From Clostridiales bacterium (GTDB lineage: Bacteria; Bacillota; Clostridia; Oscillospirales; QAMX01): a stretch of 19,470 bases of DNA. Location of the stretch: the NCBI GenBank assembly GCA_012514045.1, contig JAAZBA010000324.1:1-19470 (forward strand), written 5' to 3'. The notes beneath the pieces were generated by a model that worked only from the letters and a program-made list of their open reading frames with translations, had not been told where the DNA came from and made no database searches. Shown here piece by piece: positions 14,037 through 19,470 of this stretch. Numbering within the stretch: the first letter of the stretch is position 1; every line of letters starts with the position of its first letter. Position numbers and translations under genes: made by a program.

Positions 14037-16508
14037 TTAGACTCCTTCGCGGTTGCGGCGGAGCTGTTCGTTTGCTGTGAAATTTGTGGTGGAGTTGTGT
14101 CCCTTTATGGGCATGATTTTCTGGTCGATGGCATCGATGATCCACTCGGGCTGCGGGAAGAAGAAGTCTTCAATCTCGTGAGCCGGTGTGATCCAGTTGC
14201 GGGCACCCACAACAACAGGCGGAGCGTCGAGATAATCAAACGCAAGCTCGGTTATTGTCTGAGCCATGTCCTTAAGGGAGGAGCCGCGCTCGCAGGCGTC
14301 GGAGGCGAGAACGATTCTGCCTGTCTTCTTGACTGACTCAAGGACCTTGTCGTAGTTGAAGGGCACGATACTTCTGGCGTCGATAATCTCTGCTTCAATA
14401 CCGTACTTCTCCTTGAGGGTATCGGCAGCTTCAATGGCGCGGTAGAGCGTGGAGCCAATCGTGAGTATTGTGATATCCTTACCGACTCTCTTCACATCAG
14501 GCTCGCCCAGGGGGATCTCATAGTGCTCGGCAGGAACGCCTTCCGTGTGGAACAGCTCGGACTGATCGTAAAGTCTCTGGCTCTCAAAGAATATAACGGG
14601 ATCTGTGCCCTCAAGAGCGGAGGCCATCATACCCTTGGCATCGTATGGTGTTACAGGGAAACATACCTTCAAGCCCGGGATATGGGCGCAGAGGCTTGTC
14701 CAGTCCTGAGAATGCTGCGCGCCATACTTGGAACCAACAGAAACACGGATAACTACGGGCATCTTCAGGGTGCCGGCACTCATTGCCTGCCACTTGGCAA
14801 GCTGGTTGAAGAGCTCGTCGCCTGCGCGGCCGATGAAGTCACAGTACATGATCTCGGCGATAACACGGCCGCCGCACAAGCCGTAACCAACGGCGCTGCC
14901 GACGATGGCGCCTTCGGAAATGGGAGCGTTGAAAAGACGGTGGTAGGGAATAACCTCTGTAAGTCCGCGGTATACCGCAAATGCGCCGCCCCAGTCACGT
15001 ACGTCTTCGCCGTAGGTGATAAGTGTGGGATCCTCGTAGAACTTGTCTATAATAGCTTCGAATACACCATCACGGAAATTGTAAGCCCTCTGCTTGGAAA
15101 CGGGCTTTCCGTCCTTTATGCCGAAACGTTCTTTTCTCGCGATCTGGATGGATCTGGGACTCTCTTCCTTCGGGAGGAGAACATCGACTTCGCGGTCTTC
15201 CATCTTTGCGATCTTCTGGTTGGAGAACATGAGGTCGCCAATCTCGTCGGGATTGGAAACGAGGTCCATTCTCGGGGAGACTGTATCATCTATGGACTTT
15301 ATAAGAACCTTCTTTAGGAATTCCTGTGTCTCTTCAATAATTGTATCGAACTCGCTGTCTTTCGCGATGCCGGCAAGAACCAGCTTCGCGCGGTATGTGA
15401 TAAGGGGATCCACTTCCTGCCAAGCCTCGATCTCGGACTTCTCTCTGTATGAGGAGGAGTCTGAGGGGGAGTGACCGGCATAGCGGTATGTTACAACATC
15501 AAGAAGAACCGGGCCCTTTTTCTCAAGAAGGAGAGCCTTCTTGCGCTTTGTGGCGTCAATAACAGCAAGAGGATTGTAGCCGTCAATACGCTCGGCGTGC
15601 ATCTGCTCCGGATTTACGCCTGCGCCTATACGGGCGGGGAAATCATAACCCATTGTCTCGCCTCTCGTCTGGCCGCCCATACCGTACTGGTTATTGAATA
15701 CGTTGAGCAGGAACGGAAGACCGCCCTTGAACTCGCCTTCCCAGAGCTGGGTATACTGATCCATGGAGGCGAAGCAAAGGGCTTCCCAAACGGGACCGCA
15801 GCCCAGGGCGCCGTCACCGATGTTGGCGACAACGATACCGCTCTTCTTGTTTACCTTCTTATAAAGAGCAGCGCCCACGGCGATGTCGCCGGAGCCGCCG
15901 ACGATGGCATTGTTGGGCATGATGCCGAAGGGTGGGAAGAAAGCGTGCATGGAGCCGCCCAGACCCTTCTGGAAGCCGTTGCGGCGTGCAAACATCTCAG
16001 CCATGGCGCCGTATACAAAGAAGTAAGCGGCAAACTCACGAACGCTCTTGATGTCCTTGAATTCCTTCTCGATTACGGAATAAATCCTTCCGCCGTCGTA
16101 GGATTTCATAATCTCCTCAAGCTTCTCCTCGGGGAGCCGATGGATAGCCACAAGACCTCTCGCGAGAACTTCGCCGTGGCTTCTGTGGGAACCGAAGGTG
16201 AAGTCGTCAATTTCAAGGGCATAAGCCTGGCCTACGGCGCTGGCTTCCTGACCCATGGAAAGATGGGCAGGACCCGGGTGATTATATGCAACGCCGAGGT
16301 ACTCACCCGTTGTCTTGATGAGGTTTATCATTGTCTCGTACTCACGAATCATAACCATGTCGCGGTAGATGTTCATGAGCTCTTCGTTAGAGTAGATAGC
16401 CTGCTCTTCTTCAATTGTCTTGGCATACTGGTTTACCGGGATATCCTTAAAGGTTATATAACCCGGCTTAAGCAGTTCATTAGGGTCGACAAACTGTGAC
16501 TTTGGCAT
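14037..16508 (-). CDS. 2-oxoacid dehydrogenase E1 component, fused alpha and beta subunits
   Basis: This 823-residue protein joins both thiamine-diphosphate E1 halves of a pyruvate/branched-chain/acetoin dehydrogenase type complex. The alpha half (about 40-410) shows SHRSHGEVLARG at 107-118, GLGGSMHAF at 182-190, the ThDP/Mg motif GDG at 231-233 ending in NN at 272-273, and GHSPSD at 345-350. The beta half (about 475-800) shows TYGEDV at 498-503, APISEGAIVGSAVG at 528-541, QHSQD at 599-603 and DARSIVPF at 710-717. A linker of about 60 residues joins them. The GDG-to-NN distance is about 12 residues longer than in ordinary E1-alpha, owing to an insert near 250-262. E1 decarboxylates the 2-oxoacid and acylates the lipoyl group of E2; the substrate (pyruvate most likely) is not certain. 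AAGGAG lies 10 nt before the ATG. It is the last gene of the operon, 35 nt after lpdA. Confidence 0.9.
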   Translation of the reverse strand: MPKSQFVDPNELLKPGYITFKDIPVNQYAKTIEEEQAIYSNEELMNIYRDMVMIREYETMINLIKTTGEYLGVAYNHPGPAHLSMGQEASAVGQAYALEIDDFTFGSHRSHGEVLARGLVAIHRLPEEKLEEIMKSYDGGRIYSVIEKEFKDIKSVREFAAYFFVYGAMAEMFARRNGFQKGLGGSMHAFFPPFGIMPNNAIVGGSGDIAVGAALYKKVNKKSGIVVANIGDGALGCGPVWEALCFASMDQYTQLWEGEFKGGLPFLLNVFNNQYGMGGQTRGETMGYDFPARIGAGVNPEQMHAERIDGYNPLAVIDATKRKKALLLEKKGPVLLDVVTYRYAGHSPSDSSSYREKSEIEAWQEVDPLITYRAKLVLAGIAKDSEFDTIIEETQEFLKKVLIKSIDDTVSPRMDLVSNPDEIGDLMFSNQKIAKMEDREVDVLLPKEESPRSIQIARKERFGIKDGKPVSKQRAYNFRDGVFEAIIDKFYEDPTLITYGEDVRDWGGAFAVYRGLTEVIPYHRLFNAPISEGAIVGSAVGYGLCGGRVIAEIMYCDFIGRAGDELFNQLAKWQAMSAGTLKMPVVIRVSVGSKYGAQHSQDWTSLCAHIPGLKVCFPVTPYDAKGMMASALEGTDPVIFFESQRLYDQSELFHTEGVPAEHYEIPLGEPDVKRVGKDITILTIGSTLYRAIEAADTLKEKYGIEAEIIDARSIVPFNYDKVLESVKKTGRIVLASDACERGSSLKDMAQTITELAFDYLDAPPVVVGARNWITPAHEIEDFFFPQPEWIIDAIDQKIMPIKGHNSTTNFTANEQLRRNREGV

Positions 16509-16543
16509 TTATATAGCACTCCTTTAAATTATATTTAAGTGAA

Positions 16544-17905
16544 TCAGAACTCGAATATAACCTCGCGGAGGATTTCGGATACTGTGGGATGGGGGAATAC
16601 CAGCTCCTTTATGTCCTCAACGCGCAGCTCTGTCTCAATCATCATGCCCGCTCCGTAGATTATCTCGGAAGAATAGTTGCCTATCATGTGAACACCGATG
16701 ACTTTGTTGAACTTTTTGTCTACGAGAATTTTGCAGATACCGTCGCCGCCTTCGTTCTCGGCTACAAAGCGTCCAGAGTAGCGCATGGAGAGCTTTTTGC
16801 AGATGTAGTCGATACCCTTAGCCTTGGCGCTTTCCTCGGTCTCGCCCACGCCGGCAACCTCGGGGCTTGTGTATATAACGGAGGGGATGGCGTTGTAACG
16901 CATAATATCCTTTTTGTCCAGAATATTGTTGATACAGACCTCAGCCTCACGATAGGCTGTGTGAGCCAGCATGGAGACGCCGTTTACGTCACCGGCTGCA
17001 TATACGCCCAGTACGTTTGTCTGACCTCTGTCGTCTGTCTTGACGGCTCCTCTGTTGATTTTCACGCCCAGGCACTCGGCATTTAGACCCTGTGTATTGG
17101 CGCGGCGGCCGATGGACATGAGAACCTTGTCGGAGGGAACCTTCTCTGTCTTGCCGTCCTTCTCGTAAAGCACGCCATCGGGCTCAATGCCCACAACCTT
17201 GCTGCCGAGTTTAAATTCTATGCCCTTCTTCTGGAGCTCCTTAAGAAGAAGGTTCGATATTTCATTGTCTGTAGGGCCGGCGATCTTGTCAAGCATCTCA
17301 ACGACGGTGACTTTAGATCCGGCTGTAGCGAAGTAGGAGGCCATCTCAAGGCCGATAACTCCGCCGCCTACGATTACGAGTTTTCCCGGAACCTCTGTCA
17401 TGTCAAGAATCTCACGGTTTGTCATGACATAGCCTGTCTCAAGCCCTTCCTTTGTGCCGGGTATGGGAGGTACTATGGGAACGGAGCCTGTGGCGATGAG
17501 GAGTTTGGCGCCCTCATAGTCCTTGTCGGCAACCTTTACTCCGAAGCCGCCGTTTACTCTGCCTGTGATAACAGCCTCGCCGTCCACAACAGTAACTTTA
17601 TTGGCTTTCATCTTCATGCCGACGCCGGCTACAAGAGTTTTTACAACCTTTGCCTTGCGCTCCACCACCTTGGCGTGGTCAAGCTTGGCGCCCTCGACCG
17701 TTACTCCGTACTTTTCAGAATGGAGAGCATGGTCGTACATCTTTGCGGAGTTGAGCAGAGCCTTGGAGGGAATACAGCCTTCGTTGAGACAAACGCCACC
17801 AAGGGAACGCTTTTCTATAAGCAGAACATTCAGTCCGGCATGACCGGCGCGCTCCGCTGCCAGGTATCCGGCGGGCCCTCCGCCGATTACTATAAGATCA
17901 TACAT
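16544..17905 (-). CDS. lpdA: dihydrolipoyl dehydrogenase (E3)
   Basis: The 453-residue flavoprotein regenerates the oxidised lipoyl group of E2 and passes electrons to NAD+. Seen: FAD-binding LIVIGGGPAGYLAA at 4-17, redox disulphide in GGVCLNEGCIPSK at 36-48 (C39, C44), NAD-binding VIVGGGVIGLEMAS in the middle, the second FAD motif GVYAAGDV, and the C-terminal HPTVSE motif with the catalytic His of the dimer partner. The length is normal for the family. AGGAGGAG just upstream supports the start, and the gene begins 15 nt after the E2 stop codon, so it is co-transcribed with E2 and E1. Confidence 0.95.
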   Translation of the reverse strand: MYDLIVIGGGPAGYLAAERAGHAGLNVLLIEKRSLGGVCLNEGCIPSKALLNSAKMYDHALHSEKYGVTVEGAKLDHAKVVERKAKVVKTLVAGVGMKMKANKVTVVDGEAVITGRVNGGFGVKVADKDYEGAKLLIATGSVPIVPPIPGTKEGLETGYVMTNREILDMTEVPGKLVIVGGGVIGLEMASYFATAGSKVTVVEMLDKIAGPTDNEISNLLLKELQKKGIEFKLGSKVVGIEPDGVLYEKDGKTEKVPSDKVLMSIGRRANTQGLNAECLGVKINRGAVKTDDRGQTNVLGVYAAGDVNGVSMLAHTAYREAEVCINNILDKKDIMRYNAIPSVIYTSPEVAGVGETEESAKAKGIDYICKKLSMRYSGRFVAENEGGDGICKILVDKKFNKVIGVHMIGNYSSEIIYGAGMMIETELRVEDIKELVFPHPTVSEILREVIFEF

Positions 17906-17920
17906 AGTTTCTGTCTCCTC

Positions 17921-19273
17921 CTACTTTGCAAGCAGAACGTCAAAGTTCTCAAGGTTCTTCGACAGATCCTGGAGGAATCTTGCCGCGGGTGAGCCGTCGA
18001 TTACGCGGTGGTCGCAGGTAAGGGACAGACCCATGGACTGATATACCTCGATCTCGCCGCTCTTGCTCTGACGTACCTTCGGGGCGATCGTGTCAACGCC
18101 CAGGATAGCGGTCTGCGGCGGGTTGATAACAGGTGTAAAGCTCTCGATACCTAGGTTGCCGAGATTGGAAACCGTGAAAGAGCCGTCCCTGAGCAGATCA
18201 GGGTTGATAGAGCCGGACTTACAGAGATTTGCCAGCTCCTTGACTTCTCCGGAGATCTCGTTGAGGCTCTTCAGGTTGGCGTTGAAGATTGTGGGAACCA
18301 TAAGTCCTCTCGGTGTATCAACAGCAACACCCAGGTTTACGTTTGTGAAGTATCTCATGGTGTCGCCGTTTATGAAGTTGGCGTTGAGATCACGGTGAGC
18401 CGGCATCATAAGGGTACGGGATACGGCATAGAGGACTATGTCGTTCAGTGTGATGTTTTCAAGACCGAGGCGCTCCATGGATTCCTTTATGCTCTTGCGG
18501 TACGCCATAATGGCTGTGGCGTCGAAGGAGCTGTTGTATGTAAGCTGAGCCATGGTAGACAGGGATGTGTGCATGGCTTTGGCGATAATCTTGCGGATGT
18601 TGGGGATTTTCTCTTCCACATACTCCGTCGCGGGAGCAACGACCGGAGCAGCGGTAGCAGCTGAAGCAGCAACGGGCGCTTCAACGGGAGCGCCAGAGGT
18701 TGTCATCCTGCCGCCGATGCCGGCGCCCGGAGTACCCTCAAGACCTGCAGCCTTCGCTGCCGGCGTGATAAGGCCGATACCCGCTTCTCTTGCAGAGAAT
18801 ATGTCACGCTCGATAATGCGTCCGTCGGGGCCTGTTGGCGTGGCGAAGCGATAGTCAACGCCCAGCTTGTCGGCTGTGTTTCTGGCTCTCGGCGATATAG
18901 CCGCGTTGTTGGGCTCTGCAGGAGCAGCAACAACAGTTTCAGCAACAGTTACTTCAGCTGTTTCCGCAGCTGCCGGAGCTTCTGAAGCTGCCGCGGGAGC
19001 GTCGCCCTCAGGAGCAAATTCCTTAAAGCTCTCGCCTTCGGCACCGATTACGCAGACATTGAGAAGGCAGGGAACATCGTCGCCCTCTTCAAAGAATATA
19101 CCCAGGAGAGTACCATCAACTTTGGCCTCTTCCTCAAAGCCGGCTTTATCGGTTTCATAAGAGAATAATACATCGCCGACGGCTACCTTGTCGCCGACCT
19201 TTTTGTGCCATTTGGCAAGGATACAGCTTTCAACAGACTGTCCCTGACGAGGCATAATTACAGGTGTTGCCAT
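17921..19273 (-). CDS. dihydrolipoyl acyltransferase (E2) of a pyruvate-dehydrogenase-like complex
   Basis: The 450-residue protein forms the complex core and transfers the acyl group from lipoamide to CoA. Domains in order: one lipoyl domain (1-80) with K43 in ETDKAG as the lipoylation site; an Ala/Pro/Glu linker (85-122); a peripheral-subunit-binding domain (124-160) with AISPRARNTADKLGVD and GPDGRIIERDI; a second, shorter PSBD-like stretch (169-193, TPAAKAAGLEGTPGAGIGGR); another Ala/Pro linker; and the catalytic domain (about 220-450) with DHRVIDG at 421-427 (H422, D426). GDGSFTVSNLG-like sequence at 363-372 is also typical. AGGAGG lies 11 nt before the ATG. It precedes lpdA by 15 nt and follows the partial gene by 37 nt. 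Confidence 0.92.
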   Translation of the reverse strand: MATPVIMPRQGQSVESCILAKWHKKVGDKVAVGDVLFSYETDKAGFEEEAKVDGTLLGIFFEEGDDVPCLLNVCVIGAEGESFKEFAPEGDAPAAASEAPAAAETAEVTVAETVVAAPAEPNNAAISPRARNTADKLGVDYRFATPTGPDGRIIERDIFSAREAGIGLITPAAKAAGLEGTPGAGIGGRMTTSGAPVEAPVAASAATAAPVVAPATEYVEEKIPNIRKIIAKAMHTSLSTMAQLTYNSSFDATAIMAYRKSIKESMERLGLENITLNDIVLYAVSRTLMMPAHRDLNANFINGDTMRYFTNVNLGVAVDTPRGLMVPTIFNANLKSLNEISGEVKELANLCKSGSINPDLLRDGSFTVSNLGNLGIESFTPVINPPQTAILGVDTIAPKVRQSKSGEIEVYQSMGLSLTCDHRVIDGSPAARFLQDLSKNLENFDVLLAK

Positions 19274-19310
19274 GATACTTTGTTCCTCCTAATGTGAATT
19301 TATAATATAA

Positions 19311-19470
19311 TTAAAAGTTAGCAAGGAGATACTTCTCAGCCGCGGGGCACCACAGACCGTTGTTGCCTTCAATGATCTTGGCAAGCTCAGCGAAGCGGGC
19401 GTCTTTCTCACCCTTGGCGGCAAAGTCTGTAAGAGCCGTAAGCTCAAGGTCTATATTTGTGTATATGAGC
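19311..19470 (-). CDS. unidentified gene, C-terminal 52 residues only
   Basis: An open frame on the - strand enters from the window edge and stops with TAA at 19311-19313. The visible tail starts LIYTNIDLELTALTDFAAK and ends GLWCPAAEKYLLANF. It shares the operon's codon style and lies 37 nt upstream of E2, so it is probably co-transcribed. I do not recognise the family. A lipoate-attachment gene would fit the context, but the tail does not look like a typical lipoate-protein ligase end, so no function is assigned. Confidence 0.65.
   Translation of the reverse strand, partial: LIYTNIDLELTALTDFAAKGEKDARFAELAKIIEGNNGLWCPAAEKYLLANF

Noticed and set aside
13845..14336. Open frame of 163 codons on the + strand crossing the palindromes
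   Set aside because: It runs through the hairpin region and then antisense to E1; composition and lack of a ribosome binding site speak against it.
15471..16499. Open frame of 342 codons on the + strand
   Set aside because: It is antisense to the E1 alpha region, whose ThDP motifs are clear.

Overview
The window looks like a piece of a low-to-mid GC Gram-positive-type chromosome, most likely from a member of the Clostridia. The reasons are AGGAGG-type ribosome binding sites, sigma-A-like promoters with 17-nt spacers, compact hairpin terminators, and gene families common in gut and rumen Clostridia. Taxonomy is an inference from style, not from a marker gene; the fused E1 type is, from memory, also found in spirochaetes. 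No rRNA, tRNA, CRISPR array, transposase or phage gene was seen.

Layout, left to right. (1) 2-2626, + strand: the 3' part of a neutral-ceramidase-like hydrolase gene, then a DegT/DnrJ-type PLP enzyme with its own promoter and a strong terminator. (2) 2771-9906, + strand: a promoter of near-consensus quality (TTGTCA, 17 nt, TATAAT with an extended -10) drives four tightly packed genes: a TerB-N/TerB-C protein, a cytoplasmic GH39-like glycosidase, a BrxD-like P-loop ATPase and a BrxHI/Lhr-like helicase. (3) 9997-10782, - strand: an AAC(3)-family acetyltransferase. (4) 11064-11972, + strand: a zinc-ribbon, multi-pass membrane protein with a promoter preceded by a 10-bp-period direct repeat. (5) 12094-13194, - strand, a Gfo/Idh/MocA oxidoreductase, and 13332-13658, + strand, a small MazG-like protein; the two are read from back-to-back promoters. 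(6) 13659-14036: a 378-nt non-coding stretch packed with hairpins, including a perfect 20-bp inverted repeat. (7) 14037-19470, - strand: a 2-oxoacid dehydrogenase operon reading leftwards: an unidentified partial gene, E2, lipoamide dehydrogenase, then a single-chain E1 alpha-beta fusion and a terminator hairpin.

How the genes work together. The E1, E2 and E3 genes encode a complete pyruvate-dehydrogenase-like complex. The ceramidase-like protein, DegT protein, GH39 enzyme and Gfo/Idh oxidoreductase suggest a saccharide or glycoconjugate theme, but they lie in separate transcription units. The most interesting part is the TerB/BrxD/BrxHI module. BrxD and BrxHI are partners in some BREX phage-defence types, yet no BREX methylase (PglX) or phosphatase (PglZ) gene is in the window, and a glycosidase gene sits inside the module. 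It is a candidate stand-alone nucleic-acid-processing or defence system; its function is inferred from families and gene order only.
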